Below are positions 11,306-22,121 of a stretch of 64,000 bases of DNA, piece after piece. Every line of letters starts with the position of its first letter. Position 1 is the first letter of the stretch. The notes beneath the pieces are model-generated. The model was not told the origin of the DNA. It saw only the letters and a program-made list of their open reading frames with translations, and made no database searches. The stretch comes from Hyphodiscus hymeniophilus. Its lineage: Eukaryota > Ascomycota > Leotiomycetes > Helotiales > Hyphodiscaceae. The position numbers and the translations under genes were made by a program. The stretch lies in the NCBI GenBank assembly GCA_016508695.1, contig VNKQ01000010.1, forward strand, positions 1 to 64,000, read 5' to 3'.

Positions 11306-13136
11306 ACTTCTAAGTTCGAACTAAACAGCGGCTTGGTTTGCTGGAGTAAAGATGAGAGAGATGAATATTTCTTTGGGACACAGATACCAGAGATGATTGA
11401 AGAGTGCATTATAATTACTTGCCGCACTGGTACGGTACGCTTTAATCTCATTCGGGGTTTGCTAATAATGGATCGTAGACGTAAGGCAACTGAGAAAAAT
11501 TCATGGATCGCAAGCAAGTGGGTACAATACGGAGAGCAACGGGTGCTAATTGTTAGACAGCATGCTCATGTAAGTCAAGTATAAGCAAACGGAGTTCTGT
11601 TTATGTTGAATCTTGTCTTAATCATCAACAGGCGAAGCTTGATCTCCGTAAGCGACAAGATTAGCTGTTTTACAAGTGCCCTCGAAATCGGATTGAAGGG
11701 GTTATGGCAGGCAAGACATCTTTAGCGAGTCCGACTCGGTACTTCTAGGTGACGCGGCTCATGTGTTTATGCTTATCAAAGCAAGATGCTGGTCAACACA
11801 GTCCAAAAAAGCACCATGGAAAGCAACACGGCAAAGTGTTTACCCGCTCGGTTCTGCTTCTCGAAGGGTTCCCACTGTGGATGAATCCCAGGAGCCACTT
11901 AATCGGAGCAGAAATTCTTGCGCGCGCACGTGAGGTTCAATCCAATTTGAGAATAGCATCTTGCGTGGTTCTCGGTGTAGACAACAGCTCACAAAACTGA
12001 GACAGGTCGAGTCATGCAGCAAAAATGCACCTCTCCAGCTCTGCGGTTTTTGCTGAGGCCTCGTTAGCTGCTCAGACTGTGCACACTGCGGCTAATATGA
12101 AGGTCAAAAGGCATAGGTGATTGCGTTGTACCCTTCGCCAACGTAGTAATCGTCTACAAAATGGGCGCTGGCGAGCTTCCTTCAGTGAGGAGTAACTCAA
12201 GATGCGATAAACTTGTGTGCCTTGCACTACTCTTAGAATTCGGCGGATTCCATGAGTTTCTTGCCTATCTCGGGCGTGAATTACTCACAGACACTTTGCT
12301 GAAGCACTGTTCCATCCATTGCTTGTCGGTTCAATGACTAGTCGTCCGGAGAGCTAGTCTTAGTATACCAAGTTAAAACACTCTTTTTCTCTTGGATCAT
12401 CAAAAACATGGGGACGTTCCAATTTATGCAATTGATGCAAGCTATCGTTATATTGTGCTCGATTGCTTAGGTATAAATAAATAAAATATTTGATCAACCC
12501 CATAGAGGTTTCGTGGGAGAAGAAGCAAAAACAAAGACAAATGAGATGCCATGGTTGCTTGTCGCGGCTACATCAGTTGAATGCAAAAGTGTAGAGCAAT
12601 AATTGGCTTGATGTGATGTAAAATTGGAATGTGACACGTGGCACTCTACAGATCTGTAGCGATGCGTTGCCTTTCTTTTTGAGTCTTTGACAGTACAAGT
12701 CACATGGCGCAGTGAATAAAGCATCCGAGGAGATGTGGACTTCAGTGCCATGGGCCAGAGAGCTGAGAGTGAGAGAAAAGAGAAATATCTGGGCTGTGGG
12801 AGGATTCGCAGAGGATAGAGTGCAGGACGAAGGAAGTCTTCGAGCGCGAGAATGAGGTACGGGTTGTCTCAAGAGGTAGGCGTCTCGATGAGACGAAGAG
12901 AGATTGAGAGAAGACCAGAACAGGATTCTTGGAGGAGGCAGCATCGTGCTTCCAGCTGGAAGAGCAATCAAGATACAAGGGGACTTGGTTTGCTATGACT
13001 AACGAAAGAAGGTGAACCATTCATGGCTAGATTAACGGTTCTGGGTCATCGATGGGTCAGTCGGTATGATGAGAATGAGTAACGCGCTTTCAAAGAGCCC
13101 GCAGTTTCTTGCGGGTCCGCAAGTAATGATCATATC
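11306..13136. other. Intergenic, 1.8 kb, no supported gene
   Basis: Several short open frames lie on both strands (for example 11219-11584 forward, 12573-12971 reverse). None has a recognisable domain, a consistent splice pattern or a plausible start context. The 12490-13020 reverse frames overlap one another in different phases and are probably noise downstream of the next gene. Confidence 0.5.
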
Positions 13137-13985
13137 TCAATCATAATCTCTAGAACCGCGGGTCGCTCGGATATCAGGCAAATGACTTTGTCGTGGTCTC
13201 CGATCCGCATCCCTTCTTGCTTGATCGTCCCGTCTGGGTTCTCGGTCCTCCCTCCTTGATCTGTGTCTGCTTCCACTTCGACTTCTATACCTGTGATCCC
13301 TCCGATGTGGACTCCGACTCCTCTCTCTCCTCTCATCATGTGTGCGCCTATGTGTATGTCTTCCTCCACTCCTCGACCGGGATCTTTTCCGTTCTCGCTC
13401 GCCACTTCTCGATCGATGCCTATGTCGTCTATGTCTGCGCTCCCTACTATGATCTCTCCTCCCTCCCTCCCTTTCCTTTTCACCACCTTTCACTAATGTT
13501 CTCCTCTCGTCCCACTCCACACCTTCCCCTTTCACCGCCTGATCTCCTTCCTCAACCTTCCCCACAAAGTCGCCGAATCCCTTTCCCCTTCCAATTTCCC
13601 CAGGCGCTTCATTCCCATCCTCAACTTCCTTCATGACCCTATTCATCTCCCCGACACTGACAGCATTGGCGCCCGTCTGGTTTCTCTCCGCAACCGGCAA
13701 GCCCAGTGCTCTCGCAAGCGCATCTTCCTCGGCTTCCTTGATTCTTCGAATTTCCTCCTTCCGTTCTCGCACCTTTTTCTCCGCTGCCGTTTCTCCCTCT
13801 ACACCAGCTTGGTCATCACCCTTGGCGTACCAGTTTAGATCGCGGCCTTTTTGCCAACGACCTACGGGGGCCATCAGAGAGTGTCCAAGGTAGTTTTCGC
13901 GGTGTTGTGAAGTCGAAACTTCGTCCCAGGAGAAGTTTACGCCGCCACGCGAACCGCTTTTGCGAATTGAGGAAAGGAGATCCAT
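13137..13985 (-). CDS. MMTAG2/kinase-phosphorylation domain protein with RS tail, 282 aa
   Basis: Single exon. Residues about 20-60 carry the hallmark of the multiple-myeloma-tumor-associated protein 2 N-terminal domain: NFSWDEV, QRENYLGHSLMAPVGRW, QKGRDLNWYAKG. A charged coiled-coil-like stretch (about 65-95) follows. The C-terminal third is dense in Arg, Ser, Asp and His with RSRS, RSRSP and RERR runs, as in RS-domain nuclear proteins. The family is conserved from fungi to animals and is linked to nuclear RNA-associated proteins; its molecular role is poorly defined. The start is the ATG directly before LLSSIRKSGSRGG. Its 5' end faces MED6 across 1.1 kb. Confidence 0.85.
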   Translation of the reverse strand: MDLLSSIRKSGSRGGVNFSWDEVSTSQHRENYLGHSLMAPVGRWQKGRDLNWYAKGDDQAGVEGETAAEKKVRERKEEIRRIKEAEEDALARALGLPVAERNQTGANAVSVGEMNRVMKEVEDGNEAPGEIGRGKGFGDFVGKVEEGDQAVKGEGVEWDERRTLVKGGEKEREGGRRDHSRERRHRRHRHRSRSGERERKRSRSRSGGRHTHRRTHDERRERSRSPHRRDHRYRSRSGSRHRSRREDREPRRDDQARRDADRRPRQSHLPDIRATRGSRDYD

Positions 13986-15082
13986 GGCGTTGTGGAATTA
14001 TGTGAGTTTCGTAGGCGGACTTCGTTCTCCGGGACTGGTTTGAGTAGATACTTGGAGGAAGGATAGGAGTGAAAGTCATATGGTCGATCTGTGGAATATT
14101 CGATGACATAATCAATCACATGACCTACTAAGAGGCCTTACCCCCCACTTTCCGAACCGAGCTACCCCACCATTAACAAGAGACCAACTCGCAATGGGAA
14201 CTCTCCTTTGTTGTGCATGATATGCCAGTTCCTTGCTGAGTCTCTGCCTTCCATGGTTATTGACGGCCGACACATATTACAAACTTATGTTTTAGAAGGT
14301 TTCGCTGTACATAGCATGGACCGACCCACCAGACGATTACCTTACACTGGAGCTAAGCGCTGTTGCAATGTGAACAGAAGTGAATTATGAAACCCAACAA
14401 ATTCTCTCTGCTAGAAGGCCACCGAAGTCTGAAACTCGACACATGCTTTACTTCGTCGAATCAACGCTGAGACGGTGGACTAAGGACGAAATCGTTTCCG
14501 AGATATTATCAAGTTCAGAGAACACCTGAGTTACACCTCGCCTGACATTGTTCCCACGGATAGTGTACAGTAGACAGGTGGCAGCTGTATGGATACCTCA
14601 TCGCTCTTTCTCTTTCCTTTGGGGAGACTCATTTCCTTCCGACTTCGAACAGTGTGACGATTGGCCAAGAAGCTTGAAGCATTTCTGAGTTTGTCCTGTA
14701 GCTTATTAGCTAAGTCGTCGGAACAAGTGGACTGCGAATTGTTTTTATCTGATACCCGATGATCGCCATTGGGCACTCACAATAATGGCAACAGATGAAG
14801 GGCCACCTTAACACATTGTTGATAGCTTTATTGATAGGATAAGGAAAGCGGGGGAGGAGTAGGCTGATTCTAGTATCCATACCATAGCGGCCGCCTTTAG
14901 CGCTGCATTAGCGTCAACCTTAAACGAGCCGAGCTTCATTTTCAACATGTTCAACAACATCTTCGACAACATCTTCCTACCTAAGCACGAGAAGTTCACA
15001 CATCCACCCGTCCACATTGGGAGCTCATCATGGTCAAGAGCCCGTCGTAACATCCCCTTTCCATCATTTGAAGTCCGCAACT
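13986..15082. other. Divergent intergenic region before MED6, no gene seen
   Basis: The region lies between the oppositely oriented starts of the MMTAG2-like gene (13985) and MED6 (15083). Short frames at 14208-14390 and 14531-14776 are unrecognisable. Promoters for both flanking genes must lie here, but no clear TATA element or named motif stands out. Confidence 0.45.
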
Positions 15083-16111
15083 ATGGCCGTCGAGGAACGG
15101 ACCCTCGATGAGATCGCATTCTCAAATCCAGAGTTCGTCACCAACCCGTTCTGGGGCGGCATTCACACCAATAGCGTCCTATGGTACTTCTCAGAGTCTC
15201 CATTCTTTGATGTGATGTCGAATAATACGGTACTCCGCACGCAACTTGAACACAATGAGCAGCTGAGGTGGATTCTTTTCAATAGGGAAGCTTTTGAAGC
15301 TCGATTGAGAACGATGAATGGAGTCGAGTTTGTGGTCGCAGAACAGCCTGCGGACCAAGGCCCGGGAGGCACAGGAGTCTGGGTCATCAGGAAGCAGATG
15401 CGGAAAAAAAGGCAGGGAGAAGAAGACGAAGTATCCCTACTGAATACGTTCCACGTTGTAGGGGATAACATCTACATGGCACCCGTTGCTGCAGATCTGC
15501 TAGGCAGCCGTATGGTAAGTTCAACAGCTCCCGTCAAGTCAGCCAACGCTCATGAGGTCTAGTTGAGCATCACACAACGATTGAACAAGTTCATGTCCAT
15601 TGCCGCGAGACTGCCCGATTTCTCACCTGCGCTGGGGCACAGATACTTACCGCCACCCTCCAGTCGCCTCAAAGCCATTGAATCCCAACTTAGCCAAGGT
15701 AGCAAAGAACCAACACCACTACCAGACGCTCTCCAAACATCGAAGAAGGTCCCATCATCCGCGGACATAAATGCAAGCAACTACCTTGATGTTCGACTTC
15801 TTGAAGAATCCCTCAACATAACACAGAAGTATGGCGACGAATATATGGATGAGAATCCCGTGACTGGACAGCCTGGCGATTTCCATCTTTCTACAACTGG
15901 TAGGAAAGACAAGGATAAACTTTCAGTTCCCGTTGTGAAGGCACCAGCTCCGGCTGCGAGTGGCAAGCCCAGCGCTCCTCCGACGCCACTAAAGACAGAT
16001 ATTCCTCCTGCGAGAAAGGGGAGCAAAAGTCCTAGAACACCAGGCATGCCAAAGCCGAAGCGGAGGAAGAGTAGTAAGGTACACAGCGCCGGTGGCATTA
16101 GTCCTACATAA
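15083..16111 (+). CDS. MED6: Mediator complex subunit 6, 326 aa
   Basis: Two exons, 15083-15514 and 15563-16111, joined across a 48-nt GTAAGT...CTAG intron at M|LSITQR. The start is the ATG of MAVEERTLDE; open sequence upstream lacks another ATG. The N-terminal half is the Med6 domain: NPFWGGIHTNSVLWYFSESPFFD, NNEQLR-type EHNEQLRW, then DNIYMAPVAADLLGSRMLSI. The C-terminal half is Pro/Ser/Lys rich and ends in a basic run (GMPKPKRRKSSK) like a nuclear localisation signal. Med6 sits in the head module of Mediator and bridges activators to RNA polymerase II. It is essential in yeast, which makes its position 15 kb from a telomere notable. Confidence 0.95.
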
Positions 16112-16896
16112 GTAGTTTAGAGAGCTGCGTTGGCGTGGGGTAAGGTGCATTTTATTTTGGCGTTTGGGAATCCGAGAATAATTATACCCCGCGGCATATA
16201 GATGGAGAACGAGGATATGAATGAGGTACCCAGAGCCAATTTCTAGAAAATTACTGAGCTGCTCGTGACTTTTATGTACGATAACTCCGTCCTCGCATAG
16301 TCATACTGCGAAGCTGGTTCCAAACCGCATTCAGCGGGGGTTCATCTGATCTCTGCTCCACGAATCTGCATGGTTGTGTATCTCGAGCCATCAAAGAGCA
16401 GCGCTGGAGTACTCGATCCTGAGCAGTTGCTAGAGAATGACATCCTCATTGCATTTCAAGAAAGTGAGCTTCTTGTTCAGTGCTAAATATGTTCATAGGT
16501 GGGCACCTCATCTCGGTCTCGTACTAGGCTCAGTTCCAGTTTGATATTACTTGCGAGCACTCTGACGCAACTGCCGACTAGTCTCATCCGCTCATGCTAA
16601 AAGCCACTTAATTAGCAGCTCAAAGAGCTAATAAAAGTTACAAAACTGGGTGGTAAGACTACAAAGCCTATTGGCACAATATCAATGCATGCGTAGGAGC
16701 ACATAGGTGATTCGAAATGCTACGATATTAACAGGGCACACTGCCAGACATAGTAGGGTGAGAGTGGTATGTAAGGCAAAAATCCATTTGATTCTATGTT
16801 GAAACGACGGTGATGCATAGCTTGGGTGATGAATGGTAAAAGGGCATTCAACGAGAATCTATACACTCTTGGAAATCATCCAACCCCTTTCACCCC
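16112..16896. other. Intergenic between convergent genes, no gene seen
   Basis: The stretch lies between the stop of MED6 and the stop of the reverse-strand oxygenase. No reading frame or repeat stands out; it probably contains both 3' untranslated regions. Confidence 0.5.
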
Positions 16897-18271
16897 TCAT
16901 GCTGCAATAATCACTGCGCTGGGAGCTTTGGCAGCGACTGCATTTTTCCTCTTCATCTCATTATTCTCCAATTGGAATCTGAGCTGACACCCTGGGACAG
17001 ATCAGAATTTTACATGAACTCTATTGGCTGGATTGGGGGCCTGTATCTGGAACTTACAATCGCCGCAAGATATTGGCTCATATTTCGGCGGATTTTCTTT
17101 CGAGGTGCATGAAGGAACAACGCCCTCTACGCAATTGAAGTTCAGACCTGCCATCTGTCAGCCTAGCACTCTTTAGATGGACAGTTCAGCCTGCCAAAAA
17201 AGAACGGCATCGAAACTCGCTCCGTTATCGACCGATTGTACACTCGATGAACAGTACTCTTGTATATATCATTACACAACCTCATCATGAAGTCTCCAAT
17301 GTTGACTACTATAGTTCCCTCAACTGGAATTGCCTTGATCCATTGGCCGTCCCTATTCAGAACTTGCAGGCCGCCTGTCATGTCTTGCCACAAGAGTGTG
17401 AAAAGCTGAAGGTCAGTGTGGCTTCCAAGCCCAACAGCATTCTTAGCAGTTTCTTCCGCGGTAGTCGGTGGATAGTAGTTGAAGACTCCGTCGGCGCCTG
17501 GATATGTTGTTCGGCTGTCAAAATAGTCTTCATCAAGGTCCAGGCTCAGCGAAAAGACCTTGACTAGCTTTCTGGCGAGTGTCAAGCAAGAAGCCCACTG
17601 GGTGGCGCGAAAGTCAGCATTTACTGTTTGAAAGATAGGAACTGTGCAGTACAGCTTACGTATGCAAGAACCTCATCTTTGAAGCCAGGTAAATGAGCTG
17701 TCCCTTCCCAAACAAAGTCTTCTCCACGAAGCCACGGTTTAACTTCCTCTTCAATAGCATCAAGATCTTTCGTGTCCGGATCATACTGGGGGGCATATCT
17801 CCATCCCATCGATTCCTTGACGTCAACACTCTCACCAGGACTGATATTAGTACTGCGGGGCCACTTGTACCCATTGAAGTACTTCGAATATTCCTGGGAA
17901 ATTTTCATTTTGTCTTCCATTGGTTGCCGGAAAAATCTACAATAAACAGATCAGTCTCAAGCGGATTCATTGGAGTTGGGGACAAACGCCAACAACTGTT
18001 TCTTCGCCTTAGCGACTACTTCTTCCTCGATCCCATGGTTCCTGATATAAAAGAAGCCCGTATTCAAACCTGCAGCTCGGACTTCCTTGGCCAGCGCTTT
18101 CCGGTCTTCGAGTTTGGCAGAGTAAAGGCGCGCAAGGTCGATTATTGGAATCTCTTCTGCCGTACAATCTCTTGGAGGAAAGTTCAGTACATCTCGGTAT
18201 ACGGGCCCGTAGGCCGTTCGAAGTTCCAACTTCGATGTAGAGGGAGATTGAGTGGTAGTAGTCACCGACAT
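16897..18271 (-). CDS. 2-oxoglutarate/Fe(II)-dependent oxygenase (isopenicillin N synthase-like), 382 aa
   Basis: Five exons: 18271-17988, 17936-17660, 17597-17195, 17147-17058, 16991-16897. The phases close over all junctions. The N-terminal DIOX_N-type block is IPIIDLARLY and GFFYIRNHGI. The Fe(II) ligands are H247 and D249 in GSHTDLQLFTLLWQD and the distal His in STVHRVYN; the 2-oxoglutarate-binding R-x-S is ERVSMPFFFG. Intron 3 (17148-17194, 47 nt) begins GC rather than GT. Without it the protein would stop just after FFFG with an odd tail, whereas splicing it gives GLNFNCVEGVVPSC and NPPKYEPISCGDW, typical of the family's C-terminus. Family members hydroxylate, desaturate or cyclise small molecules; the substrate here is unknown. 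No secondary-metabolite neighbours are present. Confidence 0.88.
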
Positions 18272-19062
18272 TCTCGCAATTTTTCTTGAAGGTGGACGAT
18301 CTCAAGACAACTGGAGGATACTCTCTGGTTTGATATCTGCCTTGACAACCCGAGCCCTTGTTCTTCGGGGATCACGATAACCTTGGCAGAGCAGTTGATT
18401 CGCGAAAGTATGCGCCGTCTCAGTCAAATCTAGGTATGCGTCGTCTTACGAATGTTCTCTCCTTCATCCATTCCTGTCTTTTGAGACTTGTACCGGTGCT
18501 CCGCGACAACCGATACTTCTAATTAGTAAACATATAAGAGGCAGTAGAACACTTTCACTGAAATATATGTCTTATCGTTACATTTTCTCGGCGTTTATTT
18601 GGTGCCTTTCCTGGCTTAGGTACTTCCCCACAACTTCCGCCACTCAGCCACTGCACGTGTGACCATCCCACTTTCCGCTTCGCAGCCTCTGGTCTGCAAC
18701 CTCGCGCTGCAGTAATATCGGCCAATTTATGTCGCTCTCCTTATCGTGGGAGACACCTGCCCAATCTGCGGTAGCCCGCGGTCCCACGAGGTTGGGGGTC
18801 GTGTCCCAGACCCCCAACTGGACCCTTTCCGATCTCGATATCTTGAGGCTTTGTCTGCAGTTTTCTGTCCAATCTTATCTGTCAAACGGGGGCTTCCGAG
18901 TATCAAAGTCTTGACATCAAATGGAAGTAGTAGATAAGTGCAAACTGTAAGAGAAGTGTTGAAAGACAATGTTACGGCATGTTGTTGGTCCCACTTTTGA
19001 CGCAGTACGGAGTTGTCGTATCACCATCGAATGTGTACCACTTCAAATCCTTGCCCTACTAT

Positions 19063-19117
19063 TGATAGGCCCCGGACTGTGAGGATCTCATTCACAAGGT
19101 CTAGTTCTGCATGATAA
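19063..19117 (+). promoter_or_regulatory. Two GATA (AreA-type) sites upstream of the NCS1 permease
   Basis: TGATAG at 19063-19068 and TGATAA at 19112-19117 both fit the fungal HGATAR consensus bound by nitrogen-regulatory GATA factors such as AreA/Nit2. They lie 120-175 bp before the permease ATG. Single GATA motifs occur by chance, so the call rests on the pair and on the gene's likely nitrogen-scavenging role. Confidence 0.4.
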
Positions 19118-19177
19118 GAAAAGGCAGTATCATAGTTATGCAAGGCATTACCTGTCCCTCGACCCCCTCTATCTTCT

Positions 19178-19190
19178 TTATATATTATTT
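19178..19190 (+). promoter_or_regulatory. TATA-like element before the NCS1 permease
   Basis: TTTATATATTATT lies about 50-60 bp upstream of the ATG at 19238, preceded by a C/T-rich stretch (CCCTCGACCCCCTCTATCTTC region), the common layout of a filamentous-fungal core promoter. Confidence 0.35.
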
Positions 19191-19237
19191 ATCACACACA
19201 CAGTATTCAGACACGCTGTCGAGACTGCCCTCTCAAT

Positions 19238-21080
19238 ATGACCGACAACTTGGTGAAGAGGTTCAAGGGGCGCCTTGGTTCCGCCAAAGGTGCGGAAAAC
19301 GTTCATGGCAAGAATGCGTGGTTAGACAACGATGATATCCGACCTTTGAAGCTGGAGAATCGGACCTGGAGTCTTTGGACGTATCTCACCTTCTGGTTCT
19401 CTGCGAGTAAGTCTATCTTTAGAACACTGTCCTGATGTGTGAGAGTGATCTAAAATCGAGTAGCTGCCACAGTCTCCAATTGGTACGCGGCTTCGAGTGC
19501 TCAGGCTTTGGGCCTGAGTATGTGGGAATCCGTCGGTTGTTCGACTGGAGGTCAGCTTTTAATTGCTATCGTTATCGTTTTCAATGGTCGAGCTGGAGCT
19601 AAGTATCATATGTATGTGTATAGACCCGGCGCTTCTGAGTGCGACTAATGCGGGTTCAGTGGTTACCCGATTCTCAACAGAGCTTCGTTTGGCATCTTCG
19701 GGGCTTGGTGGCCCACCATGAATCGTGCATTTATGGCGATAATCTGGAACGGTGTGAATAGCGTTCAAGGAGGACAATGTGTGTATGTTATGCTTCATGC
19801 CCTCAGTCCTCATATCGCACACATACCGAACGTGATGGGCGAAGGCTCCGCGCTCGACTCCGGAGGAATGATTGGATTCGTTGTTTTTTGGATCTTGACC
19901 TGTTGCTTCCTTGTCATCCCTGTTCCAAAGGTAAGAAAACAATATCTTTATTACGAAGCAGTGTTCTAACCTTCACTAGATGAAAGGACTAGTCTACGCG
20001 AAACTCGTAGTCTTCATTGTTTCGGCAATCGCAATGCTAGCATGGACACTCACCAAGGCAGGCGGGATTGGTGTAGTAGTGAGCCAACCTGGTACAGCAA
20101 AAGGTGCAGAGCGTACATGGTTATTGATCCGATTCTTTTTATTGGGAGCCGCGAATTGTGCGACATTTGCTTCTAATGCATCCGATTTTCAGCGGTACGC
20201 CAAAAGGCCTAACGACGTAATAGTCGGGAACCTCCTCGGTTTCCCTCTATCTAACCTCGTTGTCTCCATCGTCGGGAATCTTGTCGGCTCCAGTTCTCAA
20301 GTTGTATTTGGAACTTTGATATGGAACCCGTTAACTTATTTGGATCAACTCCAAGCCACGGATTACACAGCTGGGAATAGGGCAGGATGTTTCTTCATCG
20401 CTGCGTGCTTTTCATACTCTGCCATCTTCTCATCCATTTTTGAAAACTCGCTGCCCGCCGGCAACGATATCGCCGCTCTGTTTCCCAAGTACCTAACGAT
20501 TCGGAAAGGATTTTTCATATGTGCCGTTATCTCTTTTGCCATCAATCCCTGGTATCTTCTGGGTTCTGCTTCAATCTTTATCTCATTTCTAGCATCCTAT
20601 CAGATCTTTCTGTCCAGCATCACAGGAGTCCTGCTTTGCCACTATTACATTATTGGACGGGGCTATCTTGAGATCGATGACCTTTTCACCTCCCGCAAAA
20701 CCGGCGTCTATTACTACTTTCACGGATGGAACTGGAGAGCTTACTTGGCCTATATTGTTGGTATTGCCCCCAACTTCTACGGATTCTTGAACAACATGGG
20801 AGTGAGCGCACCATCAGGTGTGACCAAAGCGTATTATTTTGCCTACGAGATTGGGATAATCCTCAGCTTCATGACCTACTGGGCTGCGAATTATTTCTAT
20901 CCGCCGGCTTTGAGCTTCCCGTTCAGCGAGTGGCATGAGCCGAAGGATTATGTGCGCCCTGAGGAAAGAGGTGTAATTGAGGCAGTGGGTGATGTAGACA
21001 GTCTAAGTGGGAGCGGATCGGCGGAAGAGAAAGTCATAGGTGAGAAGAGCGTGAGTGTTAGTCCTGCGAAAAGCCTTTAA
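19238..21080 (+). CDS. NCS1 family permease (uracil/allantoin/Fur type), 562 aa
   Basis: Four exons: 19238-19406, 19464-19611, 19660-19930, 19980-21080. The introns are 57, 48 and 49 nt; the last two have CTAAT and CTAAC branch sites. Family landmarks include NWYAASSAQALGLSMWES (first membrane segments), FNGRAGAKYHIGYPILNRASFGIFGAWW, and NCATFASNASDFQRYA-KRPNDVI, the conserved segment of Fur-type purine, pyrimidine and allantoin transporters. About 12 hydrophobic segments can be counted, followed by a short acidic cytosolic tail. These proteins import uracil, allantoin, uric acid or related bases by proton symport at the plasma membrane. The exact substrate cannot be told from sequence by eye. 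GATA-type sites upstream fit nitrogen control. Confidence 0.92.
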
Positions 21081-21380
21081 AATGATGGGACGAGGTGGTG
21101 TAAGTAGTAGTATGTGTTAAGGTCAATTCTGGATGAAATGGAGTTTTGATCAAGCCAAGTTTGACACAGCGCATCTAGCTCGCTCCATTGATCCAAATCC
21201 AAGCATAATCTTACATGATCTGATATGGAGGACCAACCTCGGCCTTACAGCGAAGCCCACAGGATGGAGTGAGATCTAGTCGGGATGAAGTTCCAGATGT
21301 GCAACATGCATGACAATGCCCGAGTCGAGCTAGGGCATCGCATCCATCTGAAATCGCAAGTGACGCATGCTACATGCGCT
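21081..21380. other. Short intergenic between convergent genes
   Basis: No feature was recognised between the stop of the permease and the stop of the PAC3-like gene; it presumably holds both 3' ends. Confidence 0.5.
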
Positions 21381-21925
21381 TCAAATTATTTTCTGCACCA
21401 ATTCCAGAAGATCGAAGAAAGCTTCTCTCTCCAAATCTACTTTTTGTAACCCCAATCCTACCAATACCGTCCTATTCTCCTCTGGGGTTCGTGTCGCTAT
21501 TGTGCTCGCAATTTGACTTGCATACAGATGTCCTACCGTCTCTCTTTGCTCGCCACCTCCACCAAGAAGTGTTTTCGGAGTAAGGTGGCCAAGGGGAAGC
21601 ATGTCGCCGTCTGGGTCTGAGGGGAGTGCGGTGTCGAAGGACGTTGGGGATGCAGATGAAAGGGGGACTTGGATCTAAGTAAACGTTATAAAGTGAGAGG
21701 CGAAACTCATCAGCTGAGACAGAGACTTACCCATTGCGATAATCGACCACCCTGGGATATAGTAATCAAGATCTTGTCTGCGAAGTAAACAGAGGAAACA
21801 TTGGTTTGGACGCCGTTGACGAGGCCGGCAGCTTGCTTCGTCTTGGCAGGGAATGGTGATGGCTCGACCCCATTGCCATTGATTCCCAAGTCTTGCATAT
21901 CTGTCAAAAGATTCGGATTCGTCAT
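21381..21925 (-). CDS. Proteasome assembly chaperone 3-like protein, 162 aa
   Basis: Two exons, 21925-21731 and 21674-21381, joined across a 56-nt GTAAGT intron at W|IQVPLSS. The N-terminal half has a beta-rich pattern (TKQAAGLVNGVQTNVSSVYFADKILITISQGGRLSQWIQVPL), and the C-terminal half ends in a short helix (EREAFFDLLELVQKII). Both match the PAC3 family: a fold of about 120-160 aa that helps build the alpha ring of the 20S proteasome with its PAC4 partner. The length and the IQVPLSS block support the call; no catalytic residues are expected. Its start lies 196 bp from that of DHR1, transcribed the other way. Confidence 0.75.
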
Positions 21926-22121
21926 TTTGACGGATTTGATGAGTTAGGCGTTTCTTTTCAGAGAAAGGATCTCAGCCTCGTGTTAGCCTTATCAAAGGCG
22001 GTCAGTACTCCTAATCAGGAATGGTTGGTTTATTTCTGCCAAGAAAAGTCGAAAGTTCATAATAGACAGAGTTGAATAGTAAAGACAGTCGAAAATGCCC
22101 TGACCAGAACTGTTCCCCAAG

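Larger units (their letters stand above)
18272..19237. other. Divergent intergenic region, oxygenase / NCS1 permease
   Basis: No gene is supported. The right part is the permease promoter: TGATAG (19063-19068), TGATAA (19112-19117) and a TATA-like tract near 19178-19190 are listed separately. Short open frames around 18727-18969 on both strands have no recognisable product. Confidence 0.5.

Noticed and set aside
11219..11584. Forward 121-codon frame overlapping the solute-binding protein gene start
   Set aside because: Antisense to a supported gene, no domain, no homologous look.
11930..11950. GAGGTTCAATCCAATTTG as a tRNA B-box
   Set aside because: No A-box at the right distance upstream and no cloverleaf pairing.
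13193..13893. Forward Ser/Pro/Cys-rich frames
   Set aside because: Antisense shadow of the Arg/Ser/Glu-rich MMTAG2-like gene.
17163..17194. Oxygenase stop right after FFFG as the true end
   Set aside because: The family C-terminus continues intact just downstream, and a 47-nt intron with branch site and correct phase explains the gap.
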